Shown here piece by piece: positions 1-7,172 of a DNA stretch of 10,441 bases. Origin of the DNA: an uncultured Muribaculaceae bacterium (GTDB taxonomy: Bacteria; Bacteroidota; Bacteroidia; Bacteroidales; Muribaculaceae); NCBI GenBank assembly GCA_910587545.1, contig CAJUMI010000089.1, forward strand, positions 1 to 10,441, written 5' to 3'. Each line of letters begins with the position of its first letter. Positions within the stretch are counted from its first letter, which is position 1. The notes beneath the pieces were generated by a model. It did not search any database. It was not told the DNA's origin and worked only from the letters and a program-made list of their open reading frames with translations. The translations under genes were made by a program, and so were the position numbers.

Positions 1-2
1 TA

Positions 3-1217
3 TCAACTTCTCTAAAAGAGCCTGATATGTTCATTTATTTTTCTGAATTACTTAGTGGTATAATGTGCAATGTCAAGTCTTCGTCAATAATGGATTTGTA
101 CGATAAATATCAGAATAATGGATTGTTTGACCTAAATATTAGAAGATATGTCCCTAATAAAATGGTTGATTCTGCGATCAAGAGAACGCTTGACAATGAG
201 AATGAGCGTGAGAATTTTTGGTTTTTCAATAACGGAATTATTATTGCTTGTGAGAAATTTGAAATTGACGGAGATACCATAAAATTATGGGAATTTTCAA
301 TAGTAAATGGTGGACAGACCACCCATTTGATTGGAAATTACAAGGGACGGCTCGACAAAAATAATGATTTTGAAATACCCTGCAAGATCGTAGCAGTAAA
401 GAACAGGAATAAGGCACCGGAGTTATTTAATAAGATTGCACAAGCGTCGAATTCGCAAAAACCTATTTTGCCAAGAGATCTTAGATCAAATTCAAAAGAA
501 ATGGTACATATGGCAAAATGGCTTGCCTCAGAAAATATCTATTTGGAAATTAAACGAGGATCAAAGAAACCGAAGAAACAGATTTTCAATTTTTCCATCA
601 AAAATGACGAGCTTGGGCAGCTGATCCTTTCATTTGTTCACCAGAGACCCGGAACTGCCAGATCGGGAAAAAGATCCATATTTGACAATTCCGATCTATA
701 TGGACGGATATTCAGGGCCGGATGGCAAAAGGTCCTAGAAAAACAGCAGTTCCTTATAGATCTTATAAGATTGAATTACCAATACGGAGAACTTGAAAAA
801 TCATATAAAGAGTCTAATACGCTTAGTCCGGAGCAGACTGAAATTTTGAAAAATGGCAAACAAATGATATTCGCCATGTTGGGAATGTATTATATGCTTG
901 CTAATGGAGATACTACGGAAGTTGATATTCTGAAAAGTCAACAATATATGTCTGAATTTAGATATGGCCCGATATTGTCTAATTATAAAAATGATGATAT
1001 CTATGAAAAACTTGACAATCTAATATTTGCGACTATCGATTTGTTATCGCAATATTACGGGCAGGCATTCGAGGCCAGAAAAGTGACGAGCGTAAGTAAT
1101 TTCATGAAGACGGATCTACGATATTATGATGATGTCGTCAAGGTGCTGATTAATTCACGTTTCAGATATGATGCAGGCAAGGCTATTAAGAATAACTGGG
1201 ACATATTTATCCGTTAA
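3..1217 (+). CDS. AIPR-family (abortive infection/phage resistance) protein, 5'-truncated by the window edge
   Basis: The reading frame is open from the first complete codon to a TAA at 1215-1217, giving 404 visible residues. An ATG at 27 lies inside the conserved part, so the true start is probably before the window. AIPR proteins are usually longer, around 550-700 residues from memory. Numbering from the first visible codon, the family signature is clear: an LYDKY/IRRYV stretch (about 32-50), the NFWFFNNGI block (71-79), and IVNGGQTT (100-107), followed by a basic region. No signal peptide or membrane segment is visible, so it is probably cytoplasmic. The family is linked by annotation and genomic context to phage defence, but its biochemical activity is not clear from sequence. 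The gene is AT-rich (18 G/C among bases 61-120) compared with the next gene (33 among bases 1681-1740), which suggests horizontal acquisition. The family call is firm; a defence role is inferred. Confidence 0.85.
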   Translation, partial: STSLKEPDMFIYFSELLSGIMCNVKSSSIMDLYDKYQNNGLFDLNIRRYVPNKMVDSAIKRTLDNENERENFWFFNNGIIIACEKFEIDGDTIKLWEFSIVNGGQTTHLIGNYKGRLDKNNDFEIPCKIVAVKNRNKAPELFNKIAQASNSQKPILPRDLRSNSKEMVHMAKWLASENIYLEIKRGSKKPKKQIFNFSIKNDELGQLILSFVHQRPGTARSGKRSIFDNSDLYGRIFRAGWQKVLEKQQFLIDLIRLNYQYGELEKSYKESNTLSPEQTEILKNGKQMIFAMLGMYYMLANGDTTEVDILKSQQYMSEFRYGPILSNYKNDDIYEKLDNLIFATIDLLSQYYGQAFEARKVTSVSNFMKTDLRYYDDVVKVLINSRFRYDAGKAIKNNWDIFIR

Positions 1218-1322
1218 TCCGGCCATATAAGGATAACAGACGAATACCCCGGAGTTTAAAATCTTCCGTATTTCATTGCGAAAGTTTTTGGTTAAAAAAC
1301 GCAATATATGGCTTTTTTTAGC

Positions 1323-1330
1323 TAACTTTG
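1323..1330 (+). promoter_or_regulatory. Candidate Bacteroidota -7 box (TAACTTTG) for the GDPD gene
   Basis: TAACTTTG matches the Bacteroidota sigma-ABfr -7 consensus TAnnTTTG and lies 61 bases before the ATG at 1392. No TTTG is found at the usual 19-21 base spacing upstream; the nearest (1287-1290) is 32 bases away. It is therefore a good -7 element with a poor -33 element. The leader ends in an A-rich stretch without a Shine-Dalgarno sequence, as is common in this phylum. Confidence 0.5.
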
Positions 1331-1391
1331 TTGGAGTTAATAATGCTCATAATATTGTGTATTAATCTTCACAACCAATAATATAATTGCA

Positions 1392-2924
1392 ATGAAAAAA
1401 CATTTTCTATGCATGGCAACGCTTCTCGCCGCATTCATGGGCGTGAGCGCGGCGCCTACAAAAATTGTGGCTCACCGTGGCTACTGGACAGCTCAGGGAT
1501 CGGCGCAGAACTCTATCCGTTCGCTTGTAAAGGCTGATTCCATCGGTGCTGACGCAACGGAGTTTGATGTCTATATGACCTCTGACGGAGTCCTTGTGCT
1601 CAATCATGACGGTCTGATCAACGGTCATTGGGTCACGAGCACTCCGTCGACAATAATCTGTGAGCAGACACTCGAAAACGGCGAGAAGCTCCCGACTCTC
1701 CGTCAGTTCCTCGACGTGGCCAAGGATCTTAAGATTGATCTCGTCTTCGAGATAAAAGGCCATCCGACTCCCGAACGCGAACGTGAAGTGGCCAAGGCAT
1801 GCGTGGATATGATCAATGAGTATGGTCTTGCCGACCGCACACAATATATATCATTCTCGACTGTCGTGTGCGAGGAACTTCCGAAATGGACCGATCGTCC
1901 GGTATCTCACCTCTGGGGAGAGAAATGCAATCCCGATCAGGTCAAGGCTCTTGGCGCGACTGGCTGCGATTACAGTTATCCCGCGTGGGAGGCCAACCCC
2001 GATTTCTTTGGAAAGTGCAGGGAACTCGGTCTGATAACCAATATATGGACTGTCGACGATGAGACCCGCATGGTCAATGCTTTCAAAGACGGGTTTGATT
2101 ATCTCACGACCAACTATCCGGAAATGGCCATGAAACTGCGCAAACAGACCGTGATTGATCTGCCCAAAGGCGCGGAGCGACCCATGATTGTGGCTCACCG
2201 CGGCTATTGGAACGCTCCCGGCTCAGCTCAGAACTCGATCCGTTCGCTGGTAAAGGCCGACTCGATCGGCGCTGATGGAACTGAATTTGATGTATGGATG
2301 TGTTCCGACGGTGTTGTCGTCCTTAATCATGACGGCGTGATCAACGGGCTCTCGGTGCAGAATTCACCTTCCGAACTTATCTGTAAGCAGAAACTCGAGA
2401 ACGGTGAGAATGTCCCGACTCTCGAAGATTTTCTTAAAGAAGCCAAGAAGCTCAAAGTTGACCTTGTGCTCGAGATCAAGTGCCACGAAACACCTGAAAA
2501 GGAAAACAAATGTATCGACGAATGTCTCAGACTTCTCAAGAAGTACGGCCTGACAAAGCGTACATATTTCATCTCGTTCTCTCAGAATGTCTGTCAGCAG
2601 CTGGCAGGGAAGACCAAGCGCCCCATTCAGTTTCTCTGGGGACAGAAATGGGCTCCTGCCGAAGCAAAAGAGAACGGTTGCACCGGTTGCGATTATTCTT
2701 ATGACGTGTGGAACAAGAACCCCGGCTATATGGATCAATGCCGCAAGCTGGGTCTTGACATCAATATCTGGACACTGGGCTCCGAGCGCGGCATCATCGA
2801 GTCGATCAACAACGGAGTCGACTTCATGACAACCGATACTCCCGAACTTGCTCAGGAACTTGTAGCCAAGGCATATCCTAAGTACAAAAAGAAGTGTAAG
2901 AACAAACGTATATCAGAAAAATAA
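1392..2924 (+). CDS. Exported protein with two tandem glycerophosphodiester phosphodiesterase (GDPD) domains
   Basis: This 510-residue protein has a signal peptide (about 1-20, MKKHFLCM... ending GVSA, cleavage near 20/21) and two full-length GDPD domains joined by a short linker. GDPD enzymes hydrolyse glycerophosphodiesters to sn-glycerol 3-phosphate and an alcohol, using a metal-assisted TIM barrel. Domain 1 (about 24-255) carries H28-R29-G30, E57-x-D59, H72-D73 and E120-I-K122. Domain 2 (about 265-500) repeats all of them exactly 241 residues later: H269, E298, D300, H313, E361. Both keep the late NIWT strand. Neither domain has lost a catalytic residue. A normal GDPD has one domain of about 240-300 residues, so this is a fused duplication. 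It probably works in the periplasm, or at the surface if exported further, on lipid head-group diesters or related phosphodiesters; the substrate cannot be read from sequence. The C-terminus is Lys-rich. The ATG at 1392 is chosen because it directly begins the signal peptide. The gene stands alone, with a hairpin after its stop. Confidence 0.93.
   Translation: MKKHFLCMATLLAAFMGVSAAPTKIVAHRGYWTAQGSAQNSIRSLVKADSIGADATEFDVYMTSDGVLVLNHDGLINGHWVTSTPSTIICEQTLENGEKLPTLRQFLDVAKDLKIDLVFEIKGHPTPEREREVAKACVDMINEYGLADRTQYISFSTVVCEELPKWTDRPVSHLWGEKCNPDQVKALGATGCDYSYPAWEANPDFFGKCRELGLITNIWTVDDETRMVNAFKDGFDYLTTNYPEMAMKLRKQTVIDLPKGAERPMIVAHRGYWNAPGSAQNSIRSLVKADSIGADGTEFDVWMCSDGVVVLNHDGVINGLSVQNSPSELICKQKLENGENVPTLEDFLKEAKKLKVDLVLEIKCHETPEKENKCIDECLRLLKKYGLTKRTYFISFSQNVCQQLAGKTKRPIQFLWGQKWAPAEAKENGCTGCDYSYDVWNKNPGYMDQCRKLGLDINIWTLGSERGIIESINNGVDFMTTDTPELAQELVAKAYPKYKKKCKNKRISEK
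1464..2909 (+). repeat. Diverged intragenic tandem duplication (723-bp unit, two copies)
   Basis: Residues 25-265 and 266-506 of the GDPD protein align without gaps at an offset of 241 residues (723 bases). Near the active site, from HRG to NHDG, 41 of 47 residues are identical, and long stretches are nearly identical at the DNA level (for example around 1468-1560 and 2191-2283). Similarity falls in the second half of each unit. The pattern fits an old duplication with the catalytic half either constrained or kept alike by gene conversion. Confidence 0.85.
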
Positions 2925-2956
2925 CTCTCTCTTCGGGTTTCCAAATCAATAATGAT

Positions 2957-2991
2957 AAGGCGGCGTGTCGGGTTTTGACACGCCGCCTTTT
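2957..2991. terminator. Bidirectional Rho-independent terminator between convergent genes
   Basis: A perfect 13-bp GC-rich stem (2957-2969 with 2977-2989) closes a 7-base loop (GGGTTTT) and is followed by a short T stretch; on the other strand the stem also ends in AA/TT. It sits 32 bases after the GDPD stop and 37 bases beyond the protease stop on the opposite strand, so it can serve both genes. Confidence 0.85.
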
Positions 2992-3026
2992 GAATATCCG
3001 TTCGCCGGATGATTAAGCCGTCATGA

Positions 3027-6008
3027 TCAACGCACTATGAGTTTTTGGGGTTTGTAATTTCTTGTTGCGGAACATGGTTTTATTATGTATATACCCCGAA
3101 CGGCATTTGAGTCTGCGGAAACCTGTCCGGTCGCATTTGCGTTGTAGCGGCCTGACATAATGCCGTCAAGAGTCCATATCTCGGCAAAGTCGTCCGGTCC
3201 GAGACCTTCTATGGTGATTTTTCCGTCGACGACACGGCAGTTGTAATCGTCATAGGCGACCGCATCATTTATCCCGGCCTGAGGATCGACCGTGAAATAA
3301 AGACTTTCGAGATACTCACCCGGCGAGAAATGGGCCATGATATAATCCTCATACGGCAGTTCGGGTATGACTATGAATTTGCCGTTGTACAGCGATTCGT
3401 CGTCAGGCATATAGAATGTCAATGATATGTCGGTCTCCTCGCCCGGAGCAAGATCAGTCTTTCCAAGATCTATCGACCGGAGATTGGCTACATTTTCCCA
3501 CGACGAGGGCGAAGTGGAGACACGGGCCCATGAATTGTCTTTGATGATACTGATTCCCGAAGGTGATTTTATTCTCATTTTTACATCAAAATAGCTGTCA
3601 GGTCTGACTGCGTATCCGTCATTTATCACCGCCGGCGATACAAGTGTGAAGTAGGGATCCGTAGGCTCATATTCGACAAGCGTAAAGCGTCCGATGTTGT
3701 TGGTATCGTCGAGACGCACCCATTCATCCTGACCTTCCTGACGGTAGGCGAGTGAGATTATATATTCGCCGGGTTTTCTCCATAGCAGGTCGGGATTGCC
3801 CCATAGGCTGCTTTCAATTCTCGTTGACGAGAATGTCATATAGCATTCTTCATCGTCATAGAGTATGAATTCATTGTCGGGATCGTCTGCCGGAGCGGCG
3901 TATAGACGCATTGCCGTCTTGATATTATACCACCATGACCATGACTCCAATGACTTGTATGTATAGAATACACCCATCCATTCACCGTCGAAATTTGAAT
4001 AGGTCGTCTGGTCGATATCCAACGGCTCGAGAAGTATGAACGGCCGGTCGTCAGGCAGCGGATCGACATCTATGAAGTAAGGCTTGTCGGTCTCAAGCAA
4101 CTTGTTGTCGTAAGCGAAGTAGAGCCTGTGGCGTCCGGTCGGCGGAGCCGATATCGTCGTGGAATAGGTTGCTGTCGCTCCGGCGTAGATATAATATGGA
4201 TAAACATAGCCGATCGCAGGCATAGAACTGATGTCGGGACTGTCGCTTGCATCTGCGGCCGGCATACTGAATATCGCGATTCTCGGTTTTTTGAGTTGCT
4301 TGCTGCTGAGATTGCTGACAGATACTTCGATCGATGCCTTGGTGTCATTCTCATAGATAATTCCTGTCTGACGTGCATCTGTGACATTAAGGGGCGTCGC
4401 GATCTCCGGTTTGCGGTTGAAGTATAAAGCGCCGTCTTTGACAGTCACGGCTATAAACGGTTCGCAGGCGAAATCAAGGTCGCGGTAAGTATATTCCCGT
4501 CCATTATCCGTCCATTGTTGTCTTGCATAGCTCATTGACACGAAGTAGTCGCCGTCGGCTATCCCGTCCAGGTCAAATCTTACAGATGCGTCGGGGTGGT
4601 ATCGGTGGGAATCTATGCCATACTGATAGCCGTAGAGATTGTCTATATCATCTTCGATGAGCAATTTTTTGTCGCTGTCGTAGAGTTTTCGTATAAAGCA
4701 GATTGTGTTGCTGCCCGGTATGTAACTGTTGGTATTATTGTATAAGGCGAATGTCGCTGTGAACGACATAGGATATCTTTCGTTTTTGTCGAGCAGTAGA
4801 CCGTCATCGTCTAGCTTATGGTAAGATGATATATCGAAGTTCCACACCATAAGCGGATTGGTATATGCCGAATTATCGGCATCCGGATCGCCGGGATATA
4901 TATTGACCACCATGTCATGGTCCTTATAGAATTTGCCGTCACCGCCGCCTATGCCGGGTTCGTCGGGATCAAGGGCGTTTATGTCGAAGTATCCGTCACA
5001 GGAGCCGCCCCATCCCCAGTTGATATGGAGATAGTCGTTCTCGTCGATGCCGTCACACACGAAGCTATGACCGCCTTGGTTGCCCGAACCGCCATAGACG
5101 ATCGGCCGGTTGTTGCATAGGTTATCGCGGATGATGTCGATCCATTGTTGCGAGTCATATGATTCGCGCATCAGCAGGCGCGCTTCCTTAGAATAATTGA
5201 AATGGCGGAACAATGCCGGAGCTATCTCTGTCGAGAAGGCACTCGAGGCATCCGTGCCATATTGCATGCGTAATGCCAATCCGAGATCGCGCATCAGCCG
5301 TGCGACGGCCATACCTTCTTTTTCGGTCCAGTCATCTGTATAATCGTCTTTCATGGAATCCCAGTCATAGATTGACTGCGACAGATCGATGCTCGGATTG
5401 CTCCATAAATCCTCAGTCACGCCGTTGCCTCTCGGCGGGAAATTATGATATTTCATGACCTGGGCGACAGCAGTGGCCACGCAGCCTGTAACATATAATT
5501 TTTCATCAGACCAGCTCGGAATACACAACAGGTTGTATGGTTTGTCCTGGTTCCATCGGGTTGTCACCAGCGGTGCCACGGCTACGCCTCCTGCTGTATG
5601 CCCGACAGAAGCCGCTCCCGATCTCATTTTATAGACATCACGCTCGTAGTTCTCTAAATATTCGGAGAGTTGTACGGGCAGATTATCGATGTTGATAGAT
5701 GATATGGTCGAATATCCGACAATGGCTTTCATCTCATCGTCGCCCGCGACGATGACAAAGCCAGGCGAAGACTCGGGTTCAAAGATATAATAGGCAGGTT
5801 CGGTGTCTCTTTTGACGGCCTGTAACGATAAATCTTCGCGGCTTATGTCGACAGACGTTGCTACCGGGTTGATGACTCCATCTCTGATGTTCATCGATCT
5901 GAAAAAGTTATCGGCTATCGCCGAAGCCTGCTCTCCGCTTATCTGTTTGGCGTTGATATTGTGCCATGCCGGGACAAATAAGGCCAATAAAACCAGGATT
6001 TTTGTCAA
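3027..6008 (-). CDS. Secreted C10-family (streptopain-like) cysteine protease with type IX-type C-terminal tail
   Basis: This 993-residue protein is read from a TTG at 6008. Order of parts: signal peptide (1-20, ending NINA), a Spi/streptopain-type propeptide (about 22-140), a C10 catalytic domain (about 145-375), a long all-beta region (about 385-900) with several sandwich-like units, and a C-terminal module (about 920-993) ending GIYII...QKLIVR that resembles type IX secretion sorting tails. Catalytic residues are visible: nucleophile C176 in VTGCVATA, H314 in GGHSFVCDG, and N330-W331 in INWGWGG. The His-to-Trp spacing of 17 equals that in SpeB (H340, W357). Family members include streptococcal SpeB and the Bacteroides C10 proteases; they are made as inactive zymogens and mature by prodomain removal. 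The start is uncertain: no ATG precedes the signal peptide in this frame, and the first internal Met (39) would lose it. An upstream ATG at 6052 becomes in-frame if the C10 tract changes by +1 or -2. A TTG start is uncommon in this phylum. The enzyme class is secure; the start and type IX secretion are inferred. Confidence 0.93.
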   Translation of the reverse strand: MTKILVLLALFVPAWHNINAKQISGEQASAIADNFFRSMNIRDGVINPVATSVDISREDLSLQAVKRDTEPAYYIFEPESSPGFVIVAGDDEMKAIVGYSTISSINIDNLPVQLSEYLENYERDVYKMRSGAASVGHTAGGVAVAPLVTTRWNQDKPYNLLCIPSWSDEKLYVTGCVATAVAQVMKYHNFPPRGNGVTEDLWSNPSIDLSQSIYDWDSMKDDYTDDWTEKEGMAVARLMRDLGLALRMQYGTDASSAFSTEIAPALFRHFNYSKEARLLMRESYDSQQWIDIIRDNLCNNRPIVYGGSGNQGGHSFVCDGIDENDYLHINWGWGGSCDGYFDINALDPDEPGIGGGDGKFYKDHDMVVNIYPGDPDADNSAYTNPLMVWNFDISSYHKLDDDGLLLDKNERYPMSFTATFALYNNTNSYIPGSNTICFIRKLYDSDKKLLIEDDIDNLYGYQYGIDSHRYHPDASVRFDLDGIADGDYFVSMSYARQQWTDNGREYTYRDLDFACEPFIAVTVKDGALYFNRKPEIATPLNVTDARQTGIIYENDTKASIEVSVSNLSSKQLKKPRIAIFSMPAADASDSPDISSMPAIGYVYPYYIYAGATATYSTTISAPPTGRHRLYFAYDNKLLETDKPYFIDVDPLPDDRPFILLEPLDIDQTTYSNFDGEWMGVFYTYKSLESWSWWYNIKTAMRLYAAPADDPDNEFILYDDEECYMTFSSTRIESSLWGNPDLLWRKPGEYIISLAYRQEGQDEWVRLDDTNNIGRFTLVEYEPTDPYFTLVSPAVINDGYAVRPDSYFDVKMRIKSPSGISIIKDNSWARVSTSPSSWENVANLRSIDLGKTDLAPGEETDISLTFYMPDDESLYNGKFIVIPELPYEDYIMAHFSPGEYLESLYFTVDPQAGINDAVAYDDYNCRVVDGKITIEGLGPDDFAEIWTLDGIMSGRYNANATGQVSADSNAVRGIYIIKPCSATRNYKPQKLIVR

Positions 6009-6019
6009 TATCCTGATTT

Positions 6020-6052
6020 TTAATACATTAATAGGGGGGGGGGTAGCTGCAT
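6020..6052 (-). other. Short upstream ORF across the C-tract; alternative protease start if the tract slips
   Basis: On the minus strand an ATG at 6052-6050 opens a 10-codon frame that reads through the ten C as proline codons and stops at TAA 6022-6020, 11 bases before the protease TTG. With eleven C (or eight) the same ATG reads without a stop into the protease. With eleven it adds 15 residues, MQLPPPPINVLKIRI, in front of the Leu-Thr-Lys that begins the hydrophobic core. That would be a normal signal peptide with a basic n-region. With nine or ten C the frame ends in a stop. It is either a leader ORF or the true start of a phase-variable gene. Confidence 0.55.
6034..6043. repeat. Homopolymer G10 (C10 on the protease coding strand), candidate phase-variable tract
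   Basis: Ten consecutive G lie 26-35 bases upstream of the protease TTG and inside the short ORF that begins at 6052. It is the only G/C homopolymer of this length in the window and stands in otherwise AT-rich DNA. Tracts of this length are prone to slipped-strand mispairing, and also to sequencing length errors. Confidence 0.9.
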
Positions 6053-6263
6053 AAAAATAAATTTGATTGGTTTGAATAATTGATTTTTGTTGAAAGAATA
6101 AAAATGAATGTTAAGTTACGTTATGTTTTGGTTTCTGCAAAATTGTTGTGAAGTATGCATGTCTGTTTTATGATTATTTAGCAAATTTTGCGATTGGATC
6201 AGGATAAGAAACCGAAATTTATACCGTTTCCGTATTGAGAGCAAATAGTAAACCACAAACTAC

Positions 6264-7073
6264 ATGAAACCATTTCTACTTGCACTGCTGACCCTGCTGA
6301 TTTCGCACTCACTGTATGCCGGCGATTTCTTATTGTCAGGTGACATATCTTACACCTTAAATGACGACTCATACTCCAAGGAGCGCTGTCGTCTCGATGT
6401 CTATCATCCGGCCGATACGGTAGGAATGCCTGTCGTTGTATGGTTTCACGGCGGTGGCCTCACCGGTGGTAGCAAGTATATTCCCGACGAGCTTAAGGAT
6501 GGAAAGCAGATCGTGGTTGCCGTTAATTACCGCCTGCTTCCTGAAGTCGAGATTTCTGATTGCATCGATGACGCGGCCGTGGCAGTGGCGTGGACTTTCA
6601 GGAATATTGGAAGTTTTGGCGGCGACAAAAACAAGATCTTCGTCAGCGGGCATTCGGCCGGAGGCTATTTGACGAGTATGATCGGTCTTGACCGTCAATG
6701 GCTGAAAAAATATGGCGTGGATGCCGACTCCGTAGCCGGGCTTGTGCCGTTCAGCGGACAGGTGATCACCCATTTCGCTCATCGCCGACTCAACGGTCTG
6801 TCAGAACTTCAGCCGGCTGTGGATAAATATGCTCCGCTTTATCATGTCAGGGCTGATTCTTCGCCTTATATCATTATCACGGGCGGACGTGACGAGGAGT
6901 TGTTGGGGCGCTACGAGGAGAATGCCTATATGTGGCGTATGATGAAACTGTGTGGTCATCCTTATGTGTATATCTACGAACTTGACGGACATAACCACGG
7001 AGAGATGGTCTCGCCGGCTTTTCTGATACTGAAGAAACACATGAAGGATATACTTGAACAAAAAAGACAATAG
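6264..7073 (+). CDS. Exported alpha/beta-hydrolase, esterase/lipase of the HGGG (hormone-sensitive lipase-like) type
   Basis: This 269-residue protein has a signal peptide (1-19, MKPFLLALLTLLISHSLYA) and a single alpha/beta-hydrolase domain. Visible motifs are the oxyanion HGGG at 62-65, the VNYRL strand (87-91), the nucleophile S131 in GHSAGG (129-134), the acid D210 in TGGRDEE, and the catalytic histidine, probably H245, in DGHNHGEM (H243 is the alternative). The length suits small carbohydrate or feruloyl/acetyl esterases of the Bacteroidota, which remove ester groups from polysaccharides or small esters, but the substrate cannot be assigned. It probably acts in the periplasm. No lipobox is seen. 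The ATG at 6264 is chosen because it starts the signal peptide. It is divergent from the C10 protease gene across about 255 bases and ends just before a strong hairpin, so it is probably monocistronic. I recognised no consensus promoter box upstream. Confidence 0.9.
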   Translation: MKPFLLALLTLLISHSLYAGDFLLSGDISYTLNDDSYSKERCRLDVYHPADTVGMPVVVWFHGGGLTGGSKYIPDELKDGKQIVVAVNYRLLPEVEISDCIDDAAVAVAWTFRNIGSFGGDKNKIFVSGHSAGGYLTSMIGLDRQWLKKYGVDADSVAGLVPFSGQVITHFAHRRLNGLSELQPAVDKYAPLYHVRADSSPYIIITGGRDEELLGRYEENAYMWRMMKLCGHPYVYIYELDGHNHGEMVSPAFLILKKHMKDILEQKRQ

Positions 7074-7083
7074 GCTGAAAAAT

Positions 7084-7117
7084 AAAGAGACTGAGTCATC
7101 GACTCAGTCTCTTTGGT
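7084..7117. terminator. Bidirectional hairpin terminator between esterase and small lipoprotein
   Basis: A perfect 14-bp stem (7084-7097 with 7101-7114) has a 3-base loop (ATC). The stem ends in AAA/TTT, so it offers T-rich tails in both directions. It starts 11 bases after the esterase stop and lies 56 bases beyond the stop of the convergent lipoprotein gene. Confidence 0.85.
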
Positions 7118-7172
7118 TTTCGCGTATTTTAAATCCGCGATAATGTTGTTGTGGAGTTACAGGCTAAATGGA

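Noticed and set aside
1284..1319. AT-only inverted repeat (GTTTTT/AAAAAC) followed by a T run, possible terminator after AIPR
   Set aside because: The six-pair A/T stem is too weak and the T run (1313-1319) is 12 bases beyond the stem, so it does not form a convincing intrinsic terminator.
1407..1844. 145-residue open frame on the minus strand opposite the GDPD gene
   Set aside because: It is antisense to the strongly conserved first GDPD domain. A similar open frame appears opposite the second domain (2364-2738), as expected from the duplication and codon bias. No family features are seen.
5803..6054. Plus-strand open frame crossing the G10 tract
   Set aside because: It is antisense to the protease signal peptide and prodomain and has no recognisable features; the tract makes sense on the minus strand instead.
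6181..6191. Short palindrome GCAAA-T-TTTGC between the protease and esterase genes
   Set aside because: Five-base arms in AT-rich DNA are expected by chance, and no consensus promoter box is placed relative to it.
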